Source of the DNA: Pseudomonas sp. LP_7_YM
Lineage (GTDB): Bacteria > Pseudomonadota > Gammaproteobacteria > Pseudomonadales > Pseudomonadaceae
Direction: 5' to 3'
Assembly (NCBI RefSeq): GCF_004364435.1
Contig: NZ_SOCT01000002.1
Span: 62,001-126,000 of the forward strand
Length of the DNA: 64,000 nt
Shown: piece after piece, positions 15,080 through 24,209 of the stretch
How positions within the stretch are numbered: position 1 is the first letter of the stretch
Layout: each line of letters begins with the position of its first letter
Notes under the pieces: model-generated
The model's input: the letters and a program-made list of their open reading frames with translations, nothing else
What the model was told of the DNA's origin: nothing
The model's database searches: none
Program-made: the position numbers and the translations under genes

Positions 15080-16848
15080 AGGAGGGCTTTCGTCAGGCAA
15101 TGGCCTGGCTGCACACCTGGGCCGGACTGATCTTTGGCTGGCTGCTCTTTGCGATCTTTCTGACCGGTACGCTCTCCTATTTCAAAAACGAAATTACCCA
15201 ATGGACGCAGCCGGAAATCGCTCCTCAGGACGTTAGCGCTGCCGACAGCGTCAGCCGTGCGCAGCATTGGCTGCAAGAGAATGCAGGTGATGCGAAACGC
15301 TGGTTCATCACCTTGCCGGATGAGCGCTCCCCGGAACTGAGGGTGAGTTGGACCACGCCCAAAGGCGGCTTCGGGCAGAAATCCTTGGACGCTCTCAGTG
15401 GCACCCCGGTGCACGCAAGGCAGAGCCTGGGCGGCGAATTTTTCTATCGCTTTCATTTCCAGCTGCAGCTGCCCTATCCCTGGGGGCGCTGGCTGGCATC
15501 GCTGGCGGCGATGGTGATGTTCGTCGCGCTGATCAGCGGGATCATCACGCACAAGAAAATCTTCAAGGAGTTTTTCACCTTCCGCCCACGCAAGGGCCAG
15601 CGTACCTGGCTCGACGGCCATAACGCGGTGGCGGTTCTGGTGCTGCCATTTCACCTGATGATCACCTACAGCAGCCTGGTGATCTTCATGACGATGGTCA
15701 TGCCACTGAGCATCCTTACGGCCTATGGCAACCATACCCAGGGTTTTTTCGATGACCTGTTCCCGGGGTTCAAAACCGCCGCGCCAGCTGCCGGCACTGC
15801 ACCCTTAGCGCCGATTGCGCCCCTGTTCCAGAGGGCTGCAGATAAATGGCCGGACAGCCGTATCGGGCTGATCACGGTGAACAATCCCGGCAGCGCCAAT
15901 GCTTCGGTGACCTTGACCCGCAGTGGCGCCGATCACATCGCCCACGAGCCCGGCACGGTGCTGGTGTTCGATGGCGTCAACGGCACGCTCAAGGATGAAA
16001 GCACCATGACTGCCGCGTCACTGATGCTGGCGGGAGGGCTGTACGGGCTGCACATGGGGCATTTCGCCGGGCCGGTGTTGCGTTGGTTGTATTTCCTTGC
16101 GGGTATCGGCGGCACGGCGATGATCGGCACCGGGCTGGTGATCTGGCTGGGCAAGCGCAAGCTCAAGCACGCGAAAGCCGGCGTCTTGCCCTTCGAGCTG
16201 CGACTGGTAGAGATGCTCAACGTGGCGAGCATGTCGGGGCTGATGCTGGCGGTGGTGAGTTTCTTCTGGGCCAATCGCCTGCTGCCGGTGAGTTTTGCAG
16301 GCCGCAGCGACTGGGAGGTGCGGGCGTTTTTCTGCATGTGGGGACTGGCCTTGTTGCATGCCTTTGGTTGCGCGTTCTTCAGGGATGGCCGCAGTGCATG
16401 GCGCGAGCAATTGACCCTGGCTGCCTTGCTGTATTGCGGGCTGCCCATTCTAGACATGCTCACGGCAGGCAATTATTTACGGGCTTCGCTGGGGCAGGGG
16501 CACCTGACCCTGGCCGCGCTGGATCTGACGGCGCTCATCACAGGGCTGTCCCTGGCGTGGGGAGCCATGCGGTTTCATGCCGGAACCAAGACCACTTTCG
16601 CGAGCGAGCTCGTCCCCACAGGGCCGAGCCGTGAACCCGGTTCTGATGCGGTTCTGAACCGGGATGGCAAGCGCGCTTCCACAGGCACGCGTGGTCAACC
16701 GAACGCTGTTGCAATGGCCAATGGCGATAGCCAGCCCACGCTCACAGGCATTCCCGGTCACTCAGGTTTCGGCAAGGCTCTGAGCGGTGGGCGCGAGCTT
16801 GCTCGCGAAAGCGTCAGTACTAACGCTACCGCGCCGCAGGCCCATTGA
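15076..16848 (+). CDS. PepSY-associated membrane protein (siderophore-iron reductase-like)
   Basis: A 590-residue protein starting at GTG 15076 (MKEGFRQAMAWLHTWAGLIFG), which overlaps the upstream stop. It has the PepSY_TM pattern: first membrane segment with LHTWAGLIFGWLLFAIFLTGTLSYF, FYRFHFQLQLPYPWGRWLASLAAMVM, histidines in GHNAVAVLVLPFHLMI and LYGLHMGHFAGPVLRW, then several C-terminal membrane helices. Relatives are proposed to reduce or release iron from siderophores at the inner membrane. Residues from about 507 to the end are unusual: the DNA there is a pair of REP palindromes and their spacer, read as coding sequence (hydrophilic SREPGSDAVLNRDGKRA-type tail). The stop overlaps the next ATG. 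Confidence 0.85.
   Translation: MKEGFRQAMAWLHTWAGLIFGWLLFAIFLTGTLSYFKNEITQWTQPEIAPQDVSAADSVSRAQHWLQENAGDAKRWFITLPDERSPELRVSWTTPKGGFGQKSLDALSGTPVHARQSLGGEFFYRFHFQLQLPYPWGRWLASLAAMVMFVALISGIITHKKIFKEFFTFRPRKGQRTWLDGHNAVAVLVLPFHLMITYSSLVIFMTMVMPLSILTAYGNHTQGFFDDLFPGFKTAAPAAGTAPLAPIAPLFQRAADKWPDSRIGLITVNNPGSANASVTLTRSGADHIAHEPGTVLVFDGVNGTLKDESTMTAASLMLAGGLYGLHMGHFAGPVLRWLYFLAGIGGTAMIGTGLVIWLGKRKLKHAKAGVLPFELRLVEMLNVASMSGLMLAVVSFFWANRLLPVSFAGRSDWEVRAFFCMWGLALLHAFGCAFFRDGRSAWREQLTLAALLYCGLPILDMLTAGNYLRASLGQGHLTLAALDLTALITGLSLAWGAMRFHAGTKTTFASELVPTGPSREPGSDAVLNRDGKRASTGTRGQPNAVAMANGDSQPTLTGIPGHSGFGKALSGGRELARESVSTNATAPQAH
16597..16809. repeat. Inverted REP pair inside the 3' end of the PepSY gene
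   Basis: The sequence TTCGCGAGCGAGCTCGTCCC (16597-16616) is the inverse of GGTGGGCGCGAGCTTGCTCG (16786-16805), with few differences. Both are the standard Pseudomonas REP palindrome (GTGGGAGCGAGCTTGCTCGCGAA type). About 170 bases separate them. Such pairs normally lie between genes; here they are in frame within the PepSY protein. Confidence 0.8.
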
Positions 16849-17180
16849 TGCTGCTGGTCGCGATGCTGTGCTACGTGGGTTTCACTTGCCTGTGCCTGTC
16901 CATGAGCCGCCACTATGGCGATCTCGTCGGCGGCTCACTGAGTAGGGTTCGAAGCAGAATGTTCAAGTGCCTGGGCTGGGGCGCGCTGCTGTTATCACTT
17001 TGCGCTGCCCTGGTCTTGCAAACGCTGGGCAAGGGTCTGGTGCAGTGGTTCGCCGCCTTGATGGGCAGTGCGGTGCTGTGGGTTTTCGTGATGTCGTATC
17101 GGCCAGGGCTGGCCTTGTCGTTGGCAGGGGCCGGGGCAGTGCTTGCCCCGGTCGCCGCCTGCATTCTTCTTCTGGCCTGA
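16848..17180 (+). CDS. DUF3325-family membrane protein
   Basis: A 110-residue hydrophobic protein starting MLLVAMLCYVGFTCLCLSMSRHYG, with further membrane segments CLGWGALLLSLCAALVLQTLG and ALAGAGAVLAPVAACILLLA-like. The 'LCYxGxxxLCLxMxRHY' start is typical of DUF3325 proteins, which lie next to PepSY proteins in Pseudomonas siderophore operons. The start overlaps the PepSY stop. Function unknown; probably part of the same inner-membrane iron system. Confidence 0.8.
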   Translation: MLLVAMLCYVGFTCLCLSMSRHYGDLVGGSLSRVRSRMFKCLGWGALLLSLCAALVLQTLGKGLVQWFAALMGSAVLWVFVMSYRPGLALSLAGAGAVLAPVAACILLLA

Positions 17181-17187
17181 GTCCATC

Positions 17188-17796
17188 ATGATCGACCTCA
17201 TCCCGCCGACACCAAAGACGGCTACATCCGACGCCGATCAGGACACCCCCAAGGCTGCACGGGCGCATTTCCTCAAAGTGTTTCTCTCACAGCGCCCGCA
17301 GATGGAAGCCTTGGTAAGTCGACGAGTCGGCTGCCGGGCCACGGCTGCGGATCTGGTACAGGACCTGTTCGTCAGGTTCTGGCGGCGTCCCCTGGTGCAG
17401 GTCGAGGAACTCAGCACGTACCTGCTGCGATGCGCCGGCAATATCGCCATCGATCATCTGCGCAACGAGGGTACGCGCGCGCGACTCAACGACGAGCTTA
17501 TGCCGCAAGAGCAGGCATTACGCGGTGATGAGCCGCAAGCTGCGCTGGAAGCGCGCAACGACTTGCGCCACATAGAAACGGCTCTGCGCGGATTACCGGA
17601 GAAGACCCGACAGATCTTCCTGCTCAGTCGCATCCACGGGCGCAAATACGCAGAGATCGCCAAGGTCATGGGGCTTTCCCAAAGTGCTGTGGAAAAACAT
17701 ATGATGCGCGCCTTGCAAGTCTGCAAGGCGAGTCTGGATCAGGACGTCACGCGCGGCGCCCCCGTTCGTGCCAGGTCAGGGGACGCTCGTCGATGA
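17188..17796 (+). CDS. FecI-type ECF sigma factor
   Basis: A 202-residue iron-starvation sigma factor. Region 2 is visible as ATAADLVQDLFVRFWRRP and TYLLRCAGNIAIDHLRNE. Region 4 is visible as ALRGLPEKTRQIFLLSRIHG and the helix-turn-helix KYAEIAKVMGLSQSAVEKHM. ATG 17188 is the start consistent with the domain. Its ATGA overlap with the following fecR, and the receptor beyond it, make a complete cell-surface signalling set. It should direct transcription of the receptor gene when the cognate ferri-siderophore binds. Confidence 0.9.
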   Translation: MIDLIPPTPKTATSDADQDTPKAARAHFLKVFLSQRPQMEALVSRRVGCRATAADLVQDLFVRFWRRPLVQVEELSTYLLRCAGNIAIDHLRNEGTRARLNDELMPQEQALRGDEPQAALEARNDLRHIETALRGLPEKTRQIFLLSRIHGRKYAEIAKVMGLSQSAVEKHMMRALQVCKASLDQDVTRGAPVRARSGDARR

Positions 17797-18803
17797 AAGC
17801 GCCTGCGGATTCGATCCCGATGCTGACCCCTGAGCAACACGATGCCGCCTTGAAATGGCTGGGCCTGCTGCATGATCAGCCGAGCGCGGCCGATCAGGCG
17901 CGACTCAGCCGCTGGCTTCAGGCCGACCCCGCCCACGCCGAAGCCTATGCCCAGGCGCAGGTCATATGGGAGATGAGTGAAGAGCCTGCGGCAAAGCTGG
18001 CGGTCGAAGATTCGGCGGCGCTGGCAGCCTTGCTCAAGGTCATGGACGCTCCAGCCCAAGCCCCCCAGCGGCGCCGATCGTTAGCACGCTGGAGTGCCAC
18101 CTTGGCCATGGCAGCCTGTCTGGTGCTGATGGTTGGCATGGGCCTGGGGTGGCAGCCGCAGCGCTGGGGCGATGATCTTGGCGCGGATTACGTGTCGGCA
18201 CCGGGGCAGGTGCGAACCGTGACGCTGGCGGACGAATCCCAGGTGACCCTTGACGCCGACAGCGCCATTGCCGTGCATTTCGACAACGGTGAGCGACATG
18301 TGCGGTTGCGTCGCGGTGCGGCATTCTTTCAGGTCGCTCACACTGGTGAGCCGTTCGTGGTCGACGGCGGACATGGCGAGACCCGTGTGCTGGGCACCCG
18401 GTTCGAAGTGCGCCTGCAGCCGAGCGGAGCGCAGGTCACGGTGCTGTCCGGTCGAGTGGGCGTCAAGGCCGGCGCCGATCTGCCGCAGCAACTGCTTACG
18501 GCGGGGCAACGCGTCAGTTACGACCAGGCGCGCACGACCGCCCCACAGTCCGTCGACAGCGAAAGCCAACTGGCGTGGCGTCAGGGCTGGCTCAATTACT
18601 ACCGCACGCCGCTGGCCGACGTGATCAGTGACCTGAGCCGTTATTACCCAGGGCGCATCGTCGTGCTCAACGATCAGCTGGCGACGAAAAGAGTCAGCGG
18701 CAGCTTTCCCAGCAACGATCCGCGGGCGGTGCTGGCGGCGTTGAAATCGGTGGTCGGGTTCCAGCAGTACGAGGCACTGGGGCGGGTGATTGTGATTCGT
18801 TGA
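17793..18803 (+). CDS. FecR-family anti-sigma regulator
   Basis: A 336-residue inner-membrane regulator. The N-terminal FecR_N domain is LTPEQHDAALKWLGLLHDQP. One membrane segment follows at about 100-118 (WSATLAMAACLVLMVGMGLG). The periplasmic FecR domain contains VTLADESQVTLDADSAIAVHF, RLRRGAAFFQVAHTGEPF and TRFEVRLQPSGAQVTVLSG. The C-terminal STN-contacting part is LADVISDLSRYYPGRIVVL. It receives the signal from the receptor's N-terminal domain and controls the sigma factor encoded immediately upstream. Confidence 0.92.
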   Translation: MKAPADSIPMLTPEQHDAALKWLGLLHDQPSAADQARLSRWLQADPAHAEAYAQAQVIWEMSEEPAAKLAVEDSAALAALLKVMDAPAQAPQRRRSLARWSATLAMAACLVLMVGMGLGWQPQRWGDDLGADYVSAPGQVRTVTLADESQVTLDADSAIAVHFDNGERHVRLRRGAAFFQVAHTGEPFVVDGGHGETRVLGTRFEVRLQPSGAQVTVLSGRVGVKAGADLPQQLLTAGQRVSYDQARTTAPQSVDSESQLAWRQGWLNYYRTPLADVISDLSRYYPGRIVVLNDQLATKRVSGSFPSNDPRAVLAALKSVVGFQQYEALGRVIVIR

Positions 18804-18951
18804 ATGATCGGCGCCGCACAGCTCGTTGCCAGAGCCGCGGGTTCTGGGTCGAACCTGGACGTGCGATCTGTCTGCAACGAAGAGGTTATGTGACACAACG
18901 CAAGCGTGGGCAAGCGCGCTCTTACAGGGCTACGCTCATCAACGGGGGGCA

Positions 18952-21336
18952 ATGCAGTTGAACATCTGGTTTGGCATTTCCATGCTCACGCTCTGGAGCG
19001 CATGGGTTCAGGCGGAGCCTGCCTATGACTTTTCAATCCCCGCCAAACCGTTGCCCCAGGCTCTGAGCGATTTCAGCCGCGTCACCGGGCAGGGCATCAT
19101 CTACACCCAGGACACGCCCTACAGCATCGACGCTCCGGCGCTCAACGGCACATTCAACCCCGAGCAGGCGCTGAAGCTGTTATTGAGCAACTCGGGTTTG
19201 AGCTTTCGTCGTATCACGCAAAACACCTTCAGCCTTGAACCCGCCCCCAACACAGGTGCAATCACCCTTGGCCTGACCCGGATCGAATCGCTGCTTAATA
19301 CAGAGCAACGTTATCAGCCACCTGTCAGCACGTCGGTGATACGTGCTTCCACAGCGCAGCTGGAAACCCCGCAAGCCGTCAGCGTGGTGCCTGCGCAGGT
19401 ATTGCGCGATCAGGCGCCGCGCAATCTTGACGATGCGTTGAGCAATATCAGCGGTGTCACCCAAGGCAATACGCTCGGCAGCACCCAGGACACGCTGATG
19501 AAACGTGGTTTCGGTGACAACCGCGATGGCTCGATCATGCGCGACGGCATGCCCGTGGTTCAGGGCCGCAGCCTCAACGTCAGCGCTGAACGGGTTGAAG
19601 TGCTCAAGGGGCCTGCGTCGCTGCTGTACGGTATCCAGGACCCCGGCGGGGTCATCAATGTGGTCAGCAAACGGCCCGAATTGCAGTCGTATAACGCCCT
19701 GACCGCTCGCGGCTCAACATACGGTTCGGGAAAGAATGGCAGCGGTGGCACTCTCGACAGCACCGGCGCACTGAATGGCCCTGAGTCGCAAAGCGGACGA
19801 CTGGCCTATCGCATGGTCATCGACCACGAAGATGAGGATTACTGGCGCAATTACGGTGTGCATCGAGAGTCGCTGGTGGCGCCTTCCGTGGCCTGGTACG
19901 GCGACGACACGCAGTTGCTTGCCGCCTACGAGCACCGCGAATTTCTCTCGCCCTTCGATCGCGGTACAGCCATCGACCCGCGTACCAACCGCCCGCTGCA
20001 CATCCCGGCCACACGGCGTCTGGACGAGCCATTCAACAGCATGCAAGGGCGTTCGGACCTCTATCGCATCGAGGCCGATCATCAATTCGACGATAACTGG
20101 AAGGGCCATCTGGGCTACAGCTACAACCGCGAAACCTATGATGCCAGTCAGGTGCGGGTGACCGCCGTTGACCCGGTCAACGGCACGCTGACGCGCTCGA
20201 TGGACGGCACCGGCAATGCTCTGAGCACGGACCGTTTCACCACTCTGACATTGAATGGCAACGCCGAGTTGGCCGGTATGCAGCACGACCTGCTCTTCGG
20301 TCTGGATGACGAATACCGCAAGATCTACCGTGGCGAGCTGATCCGCCAGAAGAGCCTCACGACATTCAGTTATTTGAGTCCGCTGTACGGACAGGAAATT
20401 GAAGGCACTCGAGTCAGTGCGCCGGATAGCAATCAACTGGACATCCTGCGCACTGACTCGCTGTTCTTTCAGGATTCGATTCACCTGAGCGACCGCTGGA
20501 TTTTCGTGGCGGGTGCGCGCTACCAACTGTTCGATCAACAGGCGGGCAAAGGCATTCCGTTCACCCGCAACACCGACCTGAATGGCGAAAAATGGATTCC
20601 CCGCGCCGGCCTCGTCTACCGCTATAACGATGAGCTGTCGTTCTATGGCAGCTACACCGAAGCGTTCAAGCCCAACTCCAGCATCGCTGCGCTGGCGGGG
20701 GGCACTGTGCTGGACTCTGCGACCCTGCCTGAGCAGTCCAAAGCCTGGGAACTGGGCGCCAAGTGGGATGTAGGCGATCGCATCAGCGGCACACTGGCGT
20801 TGTTCGATATCAAGAAGCGCAACGTGCTGGTGGCCAATTTCGATTCGCTGACCGCAACCACCGTTTACACCAACGCCGGTGAAGTGCGTTCGCGGGGCGC
20901 CGAGCTGGATGTGAGCGGGCAGCTGTCGGAACGCTGGAGTCTGATCGGCGGCTATGCGTTTACCGATGCATGGGTAGTAGAAGACCCGACGCTGAAGGGT
21001 AATCGGCTGCAGAATGTGCCCAAGCACAGCGGGTCATTGTCGGCTGTCTATGACGCCGGGGCTGTGTCAGGGGGTGACCGATTGCGGCTTGGCGCTGGCG
21101 CGCATTACGTTGGCGAACGGGCCGGCAACCCGGACAACGATTTCCACTTGCCGGGTTATACCGTCGTCGATGCTTTGGCCACCTATGAAACCAAGCTGGA
21201 CGGGCAGAAGGTCAAGTTCCAGCTCAACGTGAAGAACCTGTTTGATCGCACCTATTACAGTTCGGCGGTGAGCCGGTATTTCGTGTCGATGGGCGATTCG
21301 CGACAGGTGGTGGTGGCAACGACGCTGGAGTTTTGA
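18952..21336 (+). CDS. TonB-dependent siderophore receptor with signalling domain
   Basis: A 794-residue outer-membrane receptor from ATG 18952 (MQLNIWFGISMLTLWSAWVQA, Sec signal). An STN domain at about 25-100 (YDFSIPAKPLPQALSDFSRV, LKLLLSNSGLSFRRI) marks it as a transducer to FecR. The plug follows at about 130-270 (TPQAVSVVPAQVLRDQAPRN, VEVLKGPASLLYGIQDPGG), then a 22-strand barrel ending RQVVVATTLEF with terminal Phe. The STN domain and adjacent sigma/anti-sigma genes indicate positive autoregulation by its ligand. It looks like a hydroxamate-type (FiuA/FoxA-like) receptor, but the ligand cannot be read from sequence. Confidence 0.9.
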   Translation: MQLNIWFGISMLTLWSAWVQAEPAYDFSIPAKPLPQALSDFSRVTGQGIIYTQDTPYSIDAPALNGTFNPEQALKLLLSNSGLSFRRITQNTFSLEPAPNTGAITLGLTRIESLLNTEQRYQPPVSTSVIRASTAQLETPQAVSVVPAQVLRDQAPRNLDDALSNISGVTQGNTLGSTQDTLMKRGFGDNRDGSIMRDGMPVVQGRSLNVSAERVEVLKGPASLLYGIQDPGGVINVVSKRPELQSYNALTARGSTYGSGKNGSGGTLDSTGALNGPESQSGRLAYRMVIDHEDEDYWRNYGVHRESLVAPSVAWYGDDTQLLAAYEHREFLSPFDRGTAIDPRTNRPLHIPATRRLDEPFNSMQGRSDLYRIEADHQFDDNWKGHLGYSYNRETYDASQVRVTAVDPVNGTLTRSMDGTGNALSTDRFTTLTLNGNAELAGMQHDLLFGLDDEYRKIYRGELIRQKSLTTFSYLSPLYGQEIEGTRVSAPDSNQLDILRTDSLFFQDSIHLSDRWIFVAGARYQLFDQQAGKGIPFTRNTDLNGEKWIPRAGLVYRYNDELSFYGSYTEAFKPNSSIAALAGGTVLDSATLPEQSKAWELGAKWDVGDRISGTLALFDIKKRNVLVANFDSLTATTVYTNAGEVRSRGAELDVSGQLSERWSLIGGYAFTDAWVVEDPTLKGNRLQNVPKHSGSLSAVYDAGAVSGGDRLRLGAGAHYVGERAGNPDNDFHLPGYTVVDALATYETKLDGQKVKFQLNVKNLFDRTYYSSAVSRYFVSMGDSRQVVVATTLEF

Positions 21337-21403
21337 GCTCCAGGCGCGGCTTTTGATCTGGCCGCAGGTCGCGGGCAGAATCAAAAGCCGAGTGCCTCAG
21401 TCG

Positions 21404-22279
21404 TTACGTCTCAAACGCCAACCGATACTCCCCGGCCGTCGCGCCCATCACCTGTCTGAAGCGATTGCTGAAATGGCTGGCGCTGGCGAATCCGCATTCC
21501 AGGGCAATCTCACCAAACGCCTTGCGCGTGCGGCGCAGCAATTCCCGGGCGCGGTTCATGCGCCGGGCCAGCAGGTATTGATGGGGTGGCAGGCCGAAGC
21601 TTTCGCGAAACATCCGGGCGAAGTGGTATTCGGAGAGTGCGCAGATCCCGGCCAGTTGCCCAAGGCTTAATGGCTCGGCCAGATTCAGCTCGATGAACTC
21701 CATCAGTTGCCGACGCAGATGCGGTGCCAGTCCGCCTTTCAAGCGCAAGCCGTCACGCAGCCCGACCTGGTTCAGGGTCATGTGATCGAGCAGTTCATGG
21801 GCCAGGCTGCTGGTCTGCAAGCGCTCGCCTGGCTCGGTCCAGTTCATGCCGATCAGCCGGTGAAAGCGCTCGGCCTGCGCCGGGTCATCAATGAAGGTGT
21901 TCTCTTGCAGCATCATTTCCCGAGGTTCGCGGTCCAGCAGCGTGACGCAGTTGAGCGCCAATTGTTCGGGGCTGATGTAGAGATGGGCCAGGCGGATGTC
22001 GCCGTTGATCACCCATGACGACTGATGCCCGGCGGGGAGCACGCAAAGCTTGTCCGGCGCGCCCTTCCTGCCGGGCTGATCGCGGCGGTAGGTCTCGAAG
22101 CCGCCAGCGATGTAACAGGACAGGGTGTGATGGCTGGGCGCGTGGTAATCCTGGGCGTCATGACGGTTGCTCCACAATGCAGCGACGACACCGTCACCCA
22201 GGGATGCGCTCTGCTCCAGCCGGGTGTGGGGCGAGCTGTTCAGGGACTGGAAAACCTGAATGGTTTCAAGTGACGACAT
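21404..22279 (-). CDS. AraC-family transcriptional regulator
   Basis: A 291-residue regulator. A cupin-like sensing half (about 40-130, HHTLSCYIAGGFETYRR, HQSSWVINGDIRLAHLYIS) is followed by the AraC double helix-turn-helix at about 185-285: LSLGQLAGICALSEYHFARMF and AFGEIALECGFASASHFSNRF. It is divergent from the EamA exporter at 22569, so it likely controls that gene and itself. A REP pair occupies the shared upstream region. Confidence 0.9.
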   Translation of the reverse strand: MSSLETIQVFQSLNSSPHTRLEQSASLGDGVVAALWSNRHDAQDYHAPSHHTLSCYIAGGFETYRRDQPGRKGAPDKLCVLPAGHQSSWVINGDIRLAHLYISPEQLALNCVTLLDREPREMMLQENTFIDDPAQAERFHRLIGMNWTEPGERLQTSSLAHELLDHMTLNQVGLRDGLRLKGGLAPHLRRQLMEFIELNLAEPLSLGQLAGICALSEYHFARMFRESFGLPPHQYLLARRMNRARELLRRTRKAFGEIALECGFASASHFSNRFRQVMGATAGEYRLAFET

Positions 22280-22332
22280 GGTGGCTCTCGGGGACTCGGG
22301 GTCGGCTGCAGCGCTATCTTGAGTGGCGGCCT

Positions 22333-22420
22333 GTGGCAGTGAGCTTGCTCACCAAGGCTCACCAGAGCCAAGCATCTTCATCGGTCATACCTCAGCGTTC
22401 GTGAGCAAGTTCACTGCCAC
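22333..22420. repeat. Inverted REP pair between araC-type and EamA genes
   Basis: GTGGCAGTGAGCTTGCTCAC (22333-22352) and GTGAGCAAGTTCACTGCCAC (22401-22420) are inverse copies differing at one base, 48 bases apart. This is a typical Pseudomonas REP/BIME. It sits between divergent genes, where it could form a large cruciform in the promoter region. Confidence 0.85.
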
Positions 22421-22568
22421 GGGCGCGCGGGGTCGGCAGCGTCTTCAATGTCTCGCATCCTACTCCGCAGCGGTCCCGCTGCCAGCGGCCTGACGCTCAA
22501 ATGCGCAAGTTTTGGCAAGTGAGGTTAGAGGCAGGCCCGCAGACTGAGCCCTCAATGAGGAGCCTGCC

Positions 22569-23468
22569 ATGAACATCTCGCTGCATCTGCTGACCGTTCT
22601 GATCTGGGGCACGACCTGGATCGCCTTGAAACTGCAACTGGGCGAGGTGGCGATTCCGGTATCGATTGTCTACCGCTTCGGCCTTGCAGCGCTGATTCTG
22701 TTCGTCATGCTGCTGGTCAGCGGCAAGCTGCAGAAGGTCAATCGCCGTGGGCAACTGATTTGCCTGGCGCAGGGCTTGTGCTTGTTCTGCGTCAATTTCA
22801 TGTGTTTTCTGCATGCCAGTCAGTGGATTCCCAGTGGGCTGGTGGCGGTGGTGTTTTCGACCTCGACCCTTTGGAACGCACTGAGCGCCCGGCTGTTTTT
22901 CAAGCAGAAGATCGCCCGCAATGTGCTGGCCGGTGGCGCCTTGGGCTTGGCAGGGCTGGGGTGTCTGTTCTGGCCTGAGCTGTCCGGGCACAGCGCCAGC
23001 CGCGAAACCGTGATCGGTCTTGGCCTGGCCCTGCTCGGTACCCTTTGCTTCTCGGCAGGCAACATGCTCTCCAGCCTGCAACAGAAAGCCGGTCTGCGTC
23101 CCTTGACCACCAATGCCTACGGGATGATGTATGGCGCCGCGATGTTGTGCGTGTACTGCCTGGTCAGCGGCACACCGTTCACGTTCGAATGGAACCCACG
23201 TTATATCGGCTCGCTGCTGTATCTGGTGATCCCGGGATCGGTGATCGGCTTTACCGCTTACCTGACATTGGTCGGACGCATGGGACCCGAACGCGCGGCG
23301 TATTGCACGGTGCTGTTCCCGGTGGTGGCGCTGAACGTTTCGGCGTTCGCTGAAGGCTACCAGTGGACCCTGCCCGCATTGATGGGGCTGGTGCTGGTGA
23401 TGCTCGGCAATGTGCTGGTGTTCAGCAAGCCCAGGGTGGTGATGCCGGTAGCAGGCAAGTCAGCCTGA
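22569..23468 (+). CDS. EamA/DMT-family exporter
   Basis: A 299-residue inner-membrane transporter made of two five-helix EamA halves. The first half begins MNISLHLLTVLIWGTTWIALKL and includes SQWIPSGLVAVVFSTSTLWNAL. The second half has IGLGLALLGTLCFSAGNMLS and GSLLYLVIPGSVIGFTAYL..YCTVLFPVVALNVSAFAEG. GAGGAG precedes the ATG. Substrates of this family are metabolites, amino acids or drugs; none can be assigned here. It is probably regulated by the divergent AraC protein. Confidence 0.9.
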   Translation: MNISLHLLTVLIWGTTWIALKLQLGEVAIPVSIVYRFGLAALILFVMLLVSGKLQKVNRRGQLICLAQGLCLFCVNFMCFLHASQWIPSGLVAVVFSTSTLWNALSARLFFKQKIARNVLAGGALGLAGLGCLFWPELSGHSASRETVIGLGLALLGTLCFSAGNMLSSLQQKAGLRPLTTNAYGMMYGAAMLCVYCLVSGTPFTFEWNPRYIGSLLYLVIPGSVIGFTAYLTLVGRMGPERAAYCTVLFPVVALNVSAFAEGYQWTLPALMGLVLVMLGNVLVFSKPRVVMPVAGKSA

Positions 23469-23479
23469 AAAAACCGAAG

Positions 23480-24209
23480 GATCGTACCCACGCTCTGCGT
23501 GGGCACGCAGCCTGTGACGCTCCGCGTCACCCTGAGCAAACGCAAGAGCGTCGTGCGGCATTCCCACGGGGACCGTGGGAACGATCATCAAACCGTGGGA
23601 CGATCAAGATGGCGAGGACCTGCTGATCGTACCCATGCTCTGCGTGGGCACGCAGCCTGTGACGCTCCGCGCCACCCTTGGGCAAACGCAAGAGCGTCGT
23701 GCGGCATTCCCACGGGGACCGTGGGAACAATCATCAAACCGTGGGAACGATCAAGATGGCGAGGATCTGTTGATCGTACCCACGCTCTGCATGGGCACGC
23801 AGCCTGTGACGCTCCGCGCCACCCTTGGGCAAACGCAAGAGCGTCGTGCGGCATTCCCACGGGGACCGTGGGAACGATCATCAAACCGTGGGACGATCAA
23901 GATGGCGAGGACCTGTTGATCGTACCCACGCTCTGCGTGGGCACGCAGCCTGTGACGCTCCGCGTCACCCTTGGGCAAACGCAAGAGCGTCGTGCGGCGT
24001 TCCCACGGGGACCGTGGGAACGATCATCAAACCGTGGGACGATCAAGATGGCGAGGACCTGCTGATCGTACCCATGCTCTGCGTGGGCACGCAGCCTGTG
24101 ACGCTCCGCGTCACCCTTGGGCAAACGCAAGAGCGTCGTGCGGCGTTCCCACGGTGACCGTGGGAACGATCATCAAACCGTGGGACGATCAAGATGGCGA
24201 GGATCTTTA
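23480..24209. repeat. Five-copy tandem array of a 146-bp palindromic unit
   Basis: The unit starts GATCGTACCCACGCTCTGCG and begins at 23480, 23625, 23772, 23918 and 24064 (periods 145, 147, 146, 146). Copies are almost identical. Each carries three inverted repeats: CCCACGCTCTGCGTGGG, GTGACGCTCCGCGTCAC and TTCCCACGGGGACCGTGGGAA. The array fills the whole space between the convergent EamA and 2-ketoacid reductase genes. Long open frames exist across it, but they are only a by-product of the repeat. It resembles an amplified REP/BIME-like element, not CRISPR. Confidence 0.92.

Noticed and set aside
19714..21027. 437-codon minus-strand frame within the siderophore receptor gene
   Set aside because: It is the shadow of the receptor gene, whose signal peptide, plug and barrel are clear on the plus strand.
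23499..24065. 188-codon open frame and several shorter ones across the tandem array
   Set aside because: The repeat period (146) is not a multiple of three, so the same peptide recurs in shifting frames. The frames follow from the repeat and there is no ribosome-binding site or domain.
23480..24209. CRISPR array
   Set aside because: Repeats are tandem with no unique spacers and no cas genes nearby; each unit is a palindromic element.
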